From NCBI RefSeq assembly GCF_000308835.1, contig NZ_BAGN01000076.1:1-64000 (forward strand): DNA of 64,000 nucleotides. The letters run 5' to 3'. The translations under genes were made by a program, and so were the position numbers. Positions 16,220 to 24,352 of this stretch are shown here, piece after piece (the stretch's first letter is position 1; the number at the start of each line of letters is the position of its first letter). The notes below the pieces were generated by a model. That model made no database searches. It saw only the letters and a program-made list of their open reading frames with translations, and was not told the origin of the DNA. Source of the DNA: Nocardia vinacea NBRC 16497. GTDB lineage: Bacteria > Actinomycetota > Actinomycetes > Mycobacteriales > Mycobacteriaceae.

Positions 16220-16834
16220 ATGGCCGAGTCGACAACCACCGCGCAGGGCACCGATCAGCGCCTCGCCAAAGGTGCCCGCTCCCGGGCCTCGATCGCCAGA
16301 CATGCCGCCGACGTGGCCTCCATCGAAGGGCTGACAGGCTTGAGCATCGGCCGTCTCGCGACCGATCTCGGCATCAGCAAAAGCGGCATAGCCACTTTGT
16401 TCGGCACCAAGGAAGCGCTGCAGGTCGCTGCGGTGAAGGCGGCCCGCGAAGCCTTCGTCGAACGAGTGATCGCGCCGAGTCTCAGCGAACCGCGCGGCCT
16501 ACCGCGCCTGCGCACCATCATGGAGCGCTGGTTCGACCACATCATCGACTCGACATTTCCAGGCGGCTGCTTCCGTGTGGCCACCATTGCCGAATTCGAC
16601 AGCAAACCCGGCCCGGTCCGCGATGCGATCGCCGAGGATCACAGCGAATGGCTCGACTTCTTGGCCAAGCAGATTCGGCACGCGCAGGAACAGGGCGATC
16701 TCACCGGCCGCGACGCCGATACCATGGCTTTCGAACTCGATGCCGTGATCAGCGCGGCCAATACGGCCCAGCAGATGGGTGATGAGCGCGGTGTCGCCAC
16801 CGCGCACACCATCGTGAACGGGCTTCTGGGCTGA
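16220..16834 (+). CDS. TetR-family repressor of the exporter
   Basis: 204 residues. The HTH lies at ~30-65 (GLSIGRLATDLGISKSGIATLFGTKEAL), with a C-terminal helical ligand domain including FPGGCF, seen in one TetR subgroup. Divergent from the MFS/SGNH operon with two operators between them, so it most likely represses that operon and itself until an exporter substrate binds. ATG 16220 is close behind the operators. Confidence 0.85.
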   Translation: MAESTTTAQGTDQRLAKGARSRASIARHAADVASIEGLTGLSIGRLATDLGISKSGIATLFGTKEALQVAAVKAAREAFVERVIAPSLSEPRGLPRLRTIMERWFDHIIDSTFPGGCFRVATIAEFDSKPGPVRDAIAEDHSEWLDFLAKQIRHAQEQGDLTGRDADTMAFELDAVISAANTAQQMGDERGVATAHTIVNGLLG

Positions 16835-16855
16835 GATCCTCTTACCGGTGCGTGC

Positions 16856-18388
16856 TTACGCGTCGGGACTGAGCACGCGTGATGAATCACCCGGAGCGGG
16901 TGCCTTGAATCGCGGCAAGTCGGCGATGAGGTCGGACAGCTGACGGCTGGTTCGCTGCACTGTGCCGTCAGGACGAACCAGAGCGCCTTGTCCTCGCTCT
17001 AGCCAGCGCCGCAGCGCACCCCGAGCGATGACGATGACACAGCCGCGCTGTTCGATCTCACGGCGCTGTGCCGGTGTCGGTTGGACAGCGGTGACGATCA
17101 CGAAACGGCCCGCCGCGATATCGTCGAAACGACGGCCGTCGAGAATTGCGTTCGGGACCAGTTTGCCCGCCAGGCCACGGTAAAAGTGATGCGCCACAAC
17201 AAGTTCGGATCGATGTAGCGGCGGCGTCTGCCCGTTGGTGACCAATTCGGCGAAGCCGGGCAGGTGGTGCAACCGCGGCGCGATGAGGCGGCGCAGCAGA
17301 TTTCCGAACTCACCGCCGTCGGTCATGGCACGCCCGATGAGCTTGGCGAGCCGGATCATGGCGTGCGCGTGCGGTTTTCGTTCGATTTCGTAGGTGTCGA
17401 GGACGCTCGCCGGAAGGTCTTCGGCAAGGACACCCGCGAGCTTCCAGGCCAGGTTGGTCGCATCGCGTAGCCCAGCGCCCATACCCTGGCCGATGAACGG
17501 TGGGGTCAGGTGAGCGGCATCGCCGAGTATGAATATCCGGCCGGAATGCCAGCGGTCGGCGAGTTGAGCGCGGAAGGTGTATTCGGCGGCGCGCACGAGA
17601 CGGATTTCCTCGGATGGGGTGCTGCCGGTCCATGGCGCGATCAGCGGCCGCAAGCTCGTCAAATCGCTGTAGTCGGCCGCAGTTTCGCCGGGGCGGAGTC
17701 GGAATTCCCAGCGGTAGCGAGTCGCTCCGATCCGCATGTAGGTAGCGGCACGAACCGGGTCGCAAACCTGGTGCACCCCTTCCCATTCTTCGAAGTCGGC
17801 AGCGGTATCCACATCGACGACGAGCCAGCGCTGCGCGAAGTTCAGATCGCGCATCGTGGCTCCGATCGCGGACCGGACCACGCTGTTGGCGCCGTCGCAA
17901 CCCAGCACATATCCGGCCAGAACCGATTCGGTGGCGCCGGATACTCGGTCGGTGAAATCGACACGCACACAGTCATTTTCCTGTGTCACGCCGACGACCT
18001 CGGCATTGCCACGGAGGGTGATGCCGGGATACCGCCGCACATTGGCGCGCAGGATTGCTTCGAGCTCCGGTTGGTCGAATAGGTTCGCCTCCGGGTAGCC
18101 ATTTGCGCCGCCCGCCGGATCGCGATCGAATTGGGCGAGTACCCGCATATCCGGGTCGATCAATCGCAGGCCGAGCGCCGGACGCGAGATCGCGTCGAAG
18201 TCGCCTCCGACGCCGAGACGTGCCAGGATCCGGCGGATTTCACCGTCGAGATGTACCGCCCGGGGCTGCGGATATATGTCGTTCCAGCGTTCCAGCATCA
18301 GGGTTTCGATGCCGTACTCGGCGAGCAGCGCCGCCGCGGTGAGGCCCGTGGGGCCCGCACCGACGATGACCACCGGAACCGAGTTCAT
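16856..18388 (-). CDS. FAD-dependent aromatic-ring monooxygenase (MhpA/PheA type)
   Basis: 510 residues, PF01494-type flavoprotein. FAD motif GAGPTGLTAAALLAEYGI at residue ~9, the Asp-Gly motif GCDGANSVVRSAIG, and GDAAHLTPPFIGQGMGAGLRD for the FAD ribityl. A C-terminal thioredoxin-like portion is typical of the MhpA group (3-(3-hydroxyphenyl)propionate hydroxylase). It would hydroxylate a phenolic substrate using NAD(P)H and oxygen. ATG 18388 is chosen for GGAG 8 bases upstream and the immediate Rossmann fold. Last gene of a four-gene leftward operon with a CoA ligase, FAH hydrolase and extradiol-type dioxygenase. Confidence 0.85.
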   Translation of the reverse strand: MNSVPVVIVGAGPTGLTAAALLAEYGIETLMLERWNDIYPQPRAVHLDGEIRRILARLGVGGDFDAISRPALGLRLIDPDMRVLAQFDRDPAGGANGYPEANLFDQPELEAILRANVRRYPGITLRGNAEVVGVTQENDCVRVDFTDRVSGATESVLAGYVLGCDGANSVVRSAIGATMRDLNFAQRWLVVDVDTAADFEEWEGVHQVCDPVRAATYMRIGATRYRWEFRLRPGETAADYSDLTSLRPLIAPWTGSTPSEEIRLVRAAEYTFRAQLADRWHSGRIFILGDAAHLTPPFIGQGMGAGLRDATNLAWKLAGVLAEDLPASVLDTYEIERKPHAHAMIRLAKLIGRAMTDGGEFGNLLRRLIAPRLHHLPGFAELVTNGQTPPLHRSELVVAHHFYRGLAGKLVPNAILDGRRFDDIAAGRFVIVTAVQPTPAQRREIEQRGCVIVIARGALRRWLERGQGALVRPDGTVQRTSRQLSDLIADLPRFKAPAPGDSSRVLSPDA

Positions 18389-18410
18389 CGGCTCGCTCCG
18401 ATCACGAAAT

Positions 18411-20294
18411 TCATTGCCGGACCACGACTTTCCAGCGGATGGCATAACGGCCGAGGATTGCGGCGGCGATACCGTCGGATGCGAGGTCCAGTTCGACGGT
18501 CGCGACGATCGCCCCGTCTTCTACTGCCGCCGTGACGCTGTGCACTCCCGCGACCTGCTCGAGCGCGTCCCGCAGTTCACGTCGAGTCGCATCGGCGCGC
18601 AGCCCGAGCTTGTAGGGCTTACCGACATCGGTGACCGGCAAAGCATCCAGAACCACGACGGATTTCGGCACGGCCGCTCGCTCGGGCACCCGTTCGCTCG
18701 CCCACATGAGCAGGTCCGACTCGGTGACATCGGCATCGGCTCCGAGCGTGACGTACGCGACGGGTACTTCACCGGCGTGGACATCGGGGCGTCCGACGGC
18801 ACCGGCCGCGGTCACCTGCGGATGTGACAGGAGTGCGTCCTCGATCAGCGCCGGGTCGATATTGTGCCCGCCACGGATGATGAGATCCTTGGCCCGGCCG
18901 TGCAGATGGATGAAGCCGTCCGCATCGATGTGCGCGAGGTCGCCGGTATCGAGCCAGCCGGCGACCATGGTGCCGAGCCCGTCGAGAAGGTAGCCCTGCT
19001 CATCGCGGCCCGTCACATAACCTGCGAAAACCGTTGGGCCACTGATCTCCAGCACGCCGATCGCACCGGCGGGCAGCGGCTCCCGATCGCCAGCGCGCAC
19101 CACACGCACCTGCTGGTAGGGCATCCGCTGCCCGACCGCGCCCGGTCGCGGCCGGTCCGGATAGCTGCGGGCGGTCGCGCAGGTCGCCTCGGTGAGTCCA
19201 TAGCCTTCGACCAGGGTCACACCGGTATGCGTCTGGAAGTTCACCCGCACCGCGGACGGCAGCGGTGACGCGCCGACCATCGCGTAGCGCAAACTGCTGA
19301 TATCGGCGTCGACGGGGCATTGCGCCAGGACGGCGTACACGGTCGGGACCGCGCTCATCGCGGCAATGCCATAGTGCGCCACGATCTTCCAGAATTCGCC
19401 GTACAGTGCGAGATCGCGGTAGCCGAGAGGTCCGGCCCACACCACCGGCTGCCCCTTGAACAGCGGCGCGAGCAGCGTCACCACCAGGGCATTGACATGG
19501 AAAAGCGGAAGTGCGGCGAAGATCGTCGCATCCGCGTCGAGCAGGGAGTTGGCGGCGATCATCCACGCGTTGGCGATCTCGCCGGAGTGGGTGTGCGCGG
19601 CCAGTTTCGGCACGCCGGTGGTGCCGCCGGTGTGGAACAGCGCGGCCAGATCATCGGATACCGGGAGCTCTCCGGCGAAGGCGGTCGAATCTTCCTCGAC
19701 GGCAAGCTCATTCAGATAGCCGATATGCACACCGTCGATCACGGGCAGCGGGTGCGGCTCGGCGGCGCCGGTGCGGCGCAGCACGAGTACGGCGTCGAGC
19801 AGCCCGTCATTCGCGAGCGCGAGTGCGGATTCCCATGTGTCGGCGGCGAGTTCGGGCCCGGCCGCGACCAGCACTCTGGCACCGGAGCGGCGCAGCAGTT
19901 CCGCGATATGCCGACCGGACATCGCGCCATTGATGGGCGCGGCGATACCGGCCAGCTGTGCGGCGAGCGTCGCGGGAATCAACTCCGCGCAGTTCGGCGC
20001 CATCAATGCGACCGCGTCATCGCGTCCGATACCGAGCCGGTGCAGCAGATTCGCATAGCGATGCACGTCGGATAGCAGCTCGGAGTAACTGCGCTGCAAG
20101 GGTTCTCGCCATCGAGCTGCCTCCGGCAATACGGTGAGCGCATTTCGATCGGGCCAGAGTTGGGTGGCCCGGACCAGCAGTGCGTAGGTCGATTCCGGCA
20201 GCCCACGCTCGGCCAGCGGCAGGGATTCGATCTCGGCCAGGTCGCCGGGGCCCGAGTAGCGCGGCCACAGCAGATCCGTCGTCGTCATGTTCAC
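18411..20294 (-). CDS. AMP-forming acyl/aryl-CoA synthetase
   Basis: 627 residues of the ANL superfamily. P-loop-like LFHTGGTTGVPKLAAHTH, YGLTEATCA, the hinge region WLDTGDLAHIDADGF and GRAKDLIIRGGHNI, and the C-terminal Lys in VGKPYKLGLR. It activates a carboxylic acid as acyl-AMP and transfers it to CoA. A GTG start at 20294 gives a GTGA overlap with the upstream FAH stop; ATG 20288 is the alternative. It is longer than most family members owing to a ~60-residue C-terminal region. Substrate probably the product or precursor of the neighbouring ring oxidation steps. Confidence 0.87.
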   Translation of the reverse strand: MNMTTTDLLWPRYSGPGDLAEIESLPLAERGLPESTYALLVRATQLWPDRNALTVLPEAARWREPLQRSYSELLSDVHRYANLLHRLGIGRDDAVALMAPNCAELIPATLAAQLAGIAAPINGAMSGRHIAELLRRSGARVLVAAGPELAADTWESALALANDGLLDAVLVLRRTGAAEPHPLPVIDGVHIGYLNELAVEEDSTAFAGELPVSDDLAALFHTGGTTGVPKLAAHTHSGEIANAWMIAANSLLDADATIFAALPLFHVNALVVTLLAPLFKGQPVVWAGPLGYRDLALYGEFWKIVAHYGIAAMSAVPTVYAVLAQCPVDADISSLRYAMVGASPLPSAVRVNFQTHTGVTLVEGYGLTEATCATARSYPDRPRPGAVGQRMPYQQVRVVRAGDREPLPAGAIGVLEISGPTVFAGYVTGRDEQGYLLDGLGTMVAGWLDTGDLAHIDADGFIHLHGRAKDLIIRGGHNIDPALIEDALLSHPQVTAAGAVGRPDVHAGEVPVAYVTLGADADVTESDLLMWASERVPERAAVPKSVVVLDALPVTDVGKPYKLGLRADATRRELRDALEQVAGVHSVTAAVEDGAIVATVELDLASDGIAAAILGRYAIRWKVVVRQ

Positions 20295-21229
20295 CGCGCG
20301 TACCGCACAACCGTACGCTGGCGACCCAGATCGATCGTGCCGTCATCTGTTGCCACTGCGGCCTCGACGATGTCGCCGTCGCGCAGATACTTCGGGTTCT
20401 TGGCCTGCCCCTTGAAGAACAGCTTCCACTTCGTCGCCGCCGGGAGCAGCGAGGCGATGATCGCGACCGGTTTCGGCGGGGCGCTGATCGCGGTGCCGAT
20501 CGGGGTACCGGTGAGCAGCAGATCACCCGCATCGAGTCGTTGGAATCGGGTCAGTGCCTGCAGCGTCTCGACGGGGCCGTAGATCATATCGGCGACCGTC
20601 ATATCCTGGCGCACTTCACCATTGACCCACAGCCGCAACCGCAGATCGGTGAACCGCTTCAACTCGTCGGCATCCAACAGCACCAACGCCGGACCCACCG
20701 GTGTGAAGGTCGGATACGACTTCGCCTCGTAGAACTGGGTTTTCGGCAATTGCACATCGCGCGCCGAAACATCATTGGTGACAACGAGTCCGGCGACGTA
20801 GTCGGCGAGATTGTCGGCGGTGATCGCGGTCCCGACCGGCAGCTCCCTACCGAAGACCAACCCGATCTCCACCTCGTAATCCAGCAACCGCACGTGCGCG
20901 GGCCGGATGACATCGTCGAGCGGTCCGCTGATCGAACCGGAGGATTTGCGGAAGAACGTCAGTGGCACGGTTTCCGGATCGCCACCCGAATCCCGCACGT
21001 GGGATGCGAAATTCGTCATCTGCGCAACCACACGGCACGGTGCGGTAACCGGTGACACCAGCGCGAGGCTTTCGACGGGGACAACCTCGGTACCCGCCGC
21101 AGCCGCCGCCAGCGCCTGCCGGTCGGCGAGCAACTGACCGGTGGTGGTCGCGGCGGTATCCACCGGCGCGGCCCCCGTCGACGTCGACACCCACCAGGCG
21201 CCGGCGGTTCGGAGAACGGAAATACTCAT
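20291..21229 (-). CDS. Fumarylacetoacetate hydrolase-family protein
   Basis: 312 residues. The FAH fold metal ligands are visible in LDYEVEIGLVFG (Glu-x-Glu) and VTNDVSARD (Asp). Family members cleave C-C bonds, hydrate or decarboxylate products of ring cleavage. Its ATG overlaps the upstream dioxygenase stop by 4 bases (ATGA) and its own stop overlaps the next start, so it is tightly coupled in the operon. The position directly after an extradiol dioxygenase fits the hydrolysis step after meta-cleavage. Confidence 0.87.
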   Translation of the reverse strand: MSISVLRTAGAWWVSTSTGAAPVDTAATTTGQLLADRQALAAAAAGTEVVPVESLALVSPVTAPCRVVAQMTNFASHVRDSGGDPETVPLTFFRKSSGSISGPLDDVIRPAHVRLLDYEVEIGLVFGRELPVGTAITADNLADYVAGLVVTNDVSARDVQLPKTQFYEAKSYPTFTPVGPALVLLDADELKRFTDLRLRLWVNGEVRQDMTVADMIYGPVETLQALTRFQRLDAGDLLLTGTPIGTAISAPPKPVAIIASLLPAATKWKLFFKGQAKNPKYLRDGDIVEAAVATDDGTIDLGRQRTVVRYAR

Positions 21230-22359
21230 GAGTTGGCAACTTTCAGTAGACCGCGCAGGCGGTGTAGGTCGAATTCGTTGTCCGCGCGCAGCGCGTCGAA
21301 TATGCCGCGCAGTTCGCGAACCGATTCCCGACCGGGTTTGAGGCCGAGGAAGTCCTTGGTGATGGGCGGTCCCCATTGGGCCAGCCCGGATGCGGTCATC
21401 GGCGCCCAGCCGGGCTCCAGTGTGCAGTCGAACATATCGCCGTCGCTGAAGTGCTCGACCAAAAACCCGTCCGGATCGCGCCAGTAGTCGAAGATCTGGC
21501 TGCCCTGGATGTGCCTGCCGATGCCCCACGACCGCCGGTAACCGTGGTCGAGTAGATATTCCCCGCCCGCGGCCAGGGCGTCGAGATCGGCGACCTGATA
21601 GGCGGAGTGCACGTACCGGTTGACCGGACCCAGCGTCAGCGCGAGTGTGTGGTGGTCGGCGGGAGTGCGGCCGCGGTCGCAACGGATGAAACTCATGACC
21701 GGGCCGCGCTCGCGTTGTCCCGCGTAATAGTGGAAATCGCTGACGATCATGCCCAGGTATTTCAGATACCAGTCGAGCGTCTCCCGATAACGGGTCGTCT
21801 GCATCACCACATGCCCGATCCGCTGCACCTTGGCTGGTTCCCGCGGCGGCCGTTGGGTCAGGTTCGTCCGCGGCGATTCGTGGCCGAAATTGAAGGTGTG
21901 CGGCTGCTGGGCGGGCAGGGCGGAGAGCACATGCGTATCGGCGACCACCCGCACCCGCAATCCGCTCGGATCGGGCAGGTCGACGGCTGAGCCGCCGATG
22001 CTCTCCGGCAGCGGTACCGGCTCGAGGCCGGTGGCCTGCGCGAGTCGGAACAGGTCCGTCGAGGTCGCCGCCTGGAATGCGGGTCCGATGAACCTCGAAC
22101 GGTTGCCCCGGCGGATGACCACACACGGTGCACCGGGGTCGGTGCCACGCAGCTGCAATTCGTCCGCGGTGCGCAGCACGGTCGTGAAACCGAAAGCGCA
22201 AGCGAAGATTTCGGCGGCGGCCAGGTCGGGCTTCTCGAACTCCAGCCACGCCAGATCGTGCACCTTGATGATCGGATTCCGGGCCCGACCCGGATGCTCC
22301 CCCGCCTCGGCGCCGAACTCGCTGTGCAGACCCGCGTGCGGGTCGTGCTGGTCGATCAT
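21226..22359 (-). CDS. Type I extradiol-like dioxygenase (two VOC domains)
   Basis: 377 residues. Two VOC domains, as in catechol 2,3-dioxygenases. The catalytic C-terminal half holds the metal triad candidates: His in RIGHVVMQT, His in RYVHSAYQV and Glu in FLVEHFSDGD. The N-terminal half lacks them, as usual. It would open a catechol-like ring using Fe(II). First gene of the four-gene operon; divergent from a TetR gene with a 24-bp inverted repeat just upstream of its start. The natural substrate is not evident. Confidence 0.82.
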   Translation of the reverse strand: MIDQHDPHAGLHSEFGAEAGEHPGRARNPIIKVHDLAWLEFEKPDLAAAEIFACAFGFTTVLRTADELQLRGTDPGAPCVVIRRGNRSRFIGPAFQAATSTDLFRLAQATGLEPVPLPESIGGSAVDLPDPSGLRVRVVADTHVLSALPAQQPHTFNFGHESPRTNLTQRPPREPAKVQRIGHVVMQTTRYRETLDWYLKYLGMIVSDFHYYAGQRERGPVMSFIRCDRGRTPADHHTLALTLGPVNRYVHSAYQVADLDALAAGGEYLLDHGYRRSWGIGRHIQGSQIFDYWRDPDGFLVEHFSDGDMFDCTLEPGWAPMTASGLAQWGPPITKDFLGLKPGRESVRELRGIFDALRADNEFDLHRLRGLLKVANS

Positions 22360-22373
22360 CGGCCTCTCCCTTC

Positions 22374-22397
22374 AAGTAACTGAATATATCGTCACTT
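22374..22397. promoter_or_regulatory. Candidate TetR operator before the dioxygenase operon
   Basis: AAGTAAC (22374-22380), a 10-base AT-rich centre, GTCACTT (22391-22397), one mismatch pair. It lies 15 bases upstream of the dioxygenase start, so would block transcription or early elongation. A second short repeat, GTCA-4-TGAC, lies at 22435-22446 near the regulator. Confidence 0.45.
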
Positions 22398-22485
22398 ACG
22401 AGGGCGCGTTCAGTCAAGATATTCTGAGGAATTCGTCATTACTGACTCGACGGGTTAGGATTGCGGGATGGACCAGGGAGAGGTG

Positions 22486-23142
22486 ATGAGCGAGCAAACC
22501 GGCGCCGAACCCAATCGCTTGGAGCGGCGAAAAGCACGTACCCGGTCGGCGCTGGTCAGCGCGGCCCAGTCCTTCCTCGCCGCCGGAAAACCGAATGTGC
22601 CGATCCTGGAGATCACCCAGGCCGCCGATGTCGGGATGGGATCGTTCTACAACCACTTCGAAAGTCGTGAGGATTTGTTCCGCGCCGCGATCGAGGAGGC
22701 GCTCGATCGGCACGGCTCAACCCTCGACGTGCTGACCGAGGGCATGGACGATCCAGCGCATATCTTCGCGCAGAGCTTCCGGTTGACCGGTCGTCTGCAC
22801 CGCAGAAATCCCACGTTGAGCAAGGTGCTGCTCAATCACGGTTTGGCCCTTGTCAGCTCCACGAAGGGTCTCGCGCCCCGCGCACGCCGTGATATCGATG
22901 CCGCTGTGCGCGCGGGACGGTTCCAGGTCCGCGATGTGGAGCTGGCCATGACCATCGTCGCCGGCGCCTCGCTATGCCTCGGTCAGCTCCTGCACGACAA
23001 CCCCGAACGCGACGATGCCGCGGCCGCGGACGAGGTCACCGAGGATCTGCTGCGCATGTTCGGTATTCCGCCGGACGAGGCGCGTGAGATCTGCGAGCGA
23101 CCGCTGCCGCCGATCGGCGCGGTGCCGGACAACGCCGCCTGA
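22486..23142 (+). CDS. TetR-family regulator of the ring-cleavage operon
   Basis: 218 residues. HTH at ~35-70 with ITQAADVGMGSFYNHFESREDLF, a standard TetR recognition helix, and a helical C-terminal domain. ATG 22486 is preferred over ATG 22468 because AGGGAG lies 5 bases upstream. Divergent from the dioxygenase operon, so likely its local repressor, induced by an aromatic or CoA-thioester ligand. Confidence 0.85.
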   Translation: MSEQTGAEPNRLERRKARTRSALVSAAQSFLAAGKPNVPILEITQAADVGMGSFYNHFESREDLFRAAIEEALDRHGSTLDVLTEGMDDPAHIFAQSFRLTGRLHRRNPTLSKVLLNHGLALVSSTKGLAPRARRDIDAAVRAGRFQVRDVELAMTIVAGASLCLGQLLHDNPERDDAAAADEVTEDLLRMFGIPPDEAREICERPLPPIGAVPDNAA

Positions 23143-23144
23143 TA

Positions 23145-23160
23145 TCACGCCGCGGCGTGA
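23145..23160. terminator. GC-rich palindrome between convergent genes
   Basis: TCACGCCGCGGCGTGA, perfect 16-bp palindrome directly after the TetR stop and 44 bases before the reductase stop. Could end transcription in both directions. Confidence 0.35.
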
Positions 23161-23203
23161 CCACTGAAGCCGCGTCAGAAGGCGGATTCAGGGAGGGGCA
23201 TGT

Positions 23204-24340
23204 TCACAGATCGATCTCCACATCGCTGATCGGGTAGGCCACGCAGGAGTGGGTGTAGCCGAACTGCTCGTCGGACAGTCGTAGTTTCGCTTCCTCGGCG
23301 GTGTGCACCTCACCTTTGACGACCCGCACCCGGCACAGGCTGCACTCACCGGATCGGCATGCCGTTTCGGGCCGAATACCGTTGTCCTCCAACGCATCCA
23401 GCAGGGGTCGGTTGCGTGGTGTACGGAAGCTGATGCCGCCGACGGTGACGGTCACGTGCTCGGCAGGATCCACGTCGGCGGGCCAACGGGGTTGGGCGGC
23501 CGGGTCGCTCGGTGCGCCATTTGCTTCGAAGCGGATTCGCTTGCGCGGCTGGCCGAGTGCGCGGAGTTGTCCGAGCGCGTACGGATAGAGTGCCTGCGGG
23601 CCGCAGACGTAGACCATGCGGCCGTCGAGTTCGCCGGTCAGGGCGCGGATGGTGTCGGCGGTGAGGAATCCGGTTGGCCCGGTCCAGTCGGTGTCGGGTT
23701 CGGTGATGACGTGGTCGACGACGACACCGGGATATCGGGTGGCGAGTGCGTCGAGTTCGGCGCGGAAGATGATGTCGTCGGCGGAGCGGGAGCCGTAGAC
23801 GAGGTGGACTGTGCGGTCCAGATCGCGGTCGACGATCTCGCGGATCATGCTCATCGCCGGGGCGACACCGGAGCCGCCCGCGAGGAATACCAGGTCGTCG
23901 CCGTGGAAGAGCGGGTTGTGGTGGAACGTACCCATCGGCCCGGTCGTGGTGAGTACCTGCCCGACCTGCACCGTTTCGATGAGCAGATTGCTGATGCGTC
24001 CGCCGGGGACGCGCCGCACGGTCAGGTCGTAATGGTCGAGCGTGGCCGGGCTCGAGGAGATGGCGTACGGGCGGCTGGTGCCGTCGACGAAGACATTGAC
24101 GTACTGTCCCGCCAGGAAGGGCGGCAGCTCGAGCTGGTCGACACCCTCGAGCCGGAAGGTTTTGGTGGTCGCGGTCTCGCCGATGATCTCGGCGACGATC
24201 AGCCGCAGCCGCTGGGGGTGGTAGGCGTCGATGGTGGCGCGGGTTTCGGCGGGGTGGTCGCGGGTGTCGGGGATGCGGGAATCGATTTCGACGAGGATCT
24301 GTGCCGCGCCGTCGAACCGTTCTGCGAGGGGGTGCTTCAT
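23204..24340 (-). CDS. KshB-like ferredoxin reductase (FAD, NAD, 2Fe-2S)
   Basis: 378 residues. Order: FAD domain with RPYAISSSP (Arg-x-Tyr-Ser type), NAD domain with GGSGVAPAMSMI and VYGSR, C-terminal plant-type ferredoxin with CRSGECSLC and a distal Cys (THSC). This is the layout of reductases that feed Rieske oxygenases, such as KshB of 3-ketosteroid 9-alpha-hydroxylase. No Rieske oxygenase is encoded nearby, so the partner is elsewhere or is one of the local enzymes. Twelve bases after the desaturase-like gene, same operon. Confidence 0.86.
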   Translation of the reverse strand: MKHPLAERFDGAAQILVEIDSRIPDTRDHPAETRATIDAYHPQRLRLIVAEIIGETATTKTFRLEGVDQLELPPFLAGQYVNVFVDGTSRPYAISSSPATLDHYDLTVRRVPGGRISNLLIETVQVGQVLTTTGPMGTFHHNPLFHGDDLVFLAGGSGVAPAMSMIREIVDRDLDRTVHLVYGSRSADDIIFRAELDALATRYPGVVVDHVITEPDTDWTGPTGFLTADTIRALTGELDGRMVYVCGPQALYPYALGQLRALGQPRKRIRFEANGAPSDPAAQPRWPADVDPAEHVTVTVGGISFRTPRNRPLLDALEDNGIRPETACRSGECSLCRVRVVKGEVHTAEEAKLRLSDEQFGYTHSCVAYPISDVEIDL

Positions 24341-24352
24341 GGTGTGCTCCGT

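Noticed and set aside
18870..20075. Plus-strand frames antisense to the CoA ligase
   Set aside because: Shadow frames; the ligase motifs on the other strand are unambiguous.
20291..22417. One 708-codon protein spanning the dioxygenase and FAH regions
   Set aside because: The first half is the wrong frame of the dioxygenase gene; the true dioxygenase frame ends in an ATGA overlap with the FAH gene.
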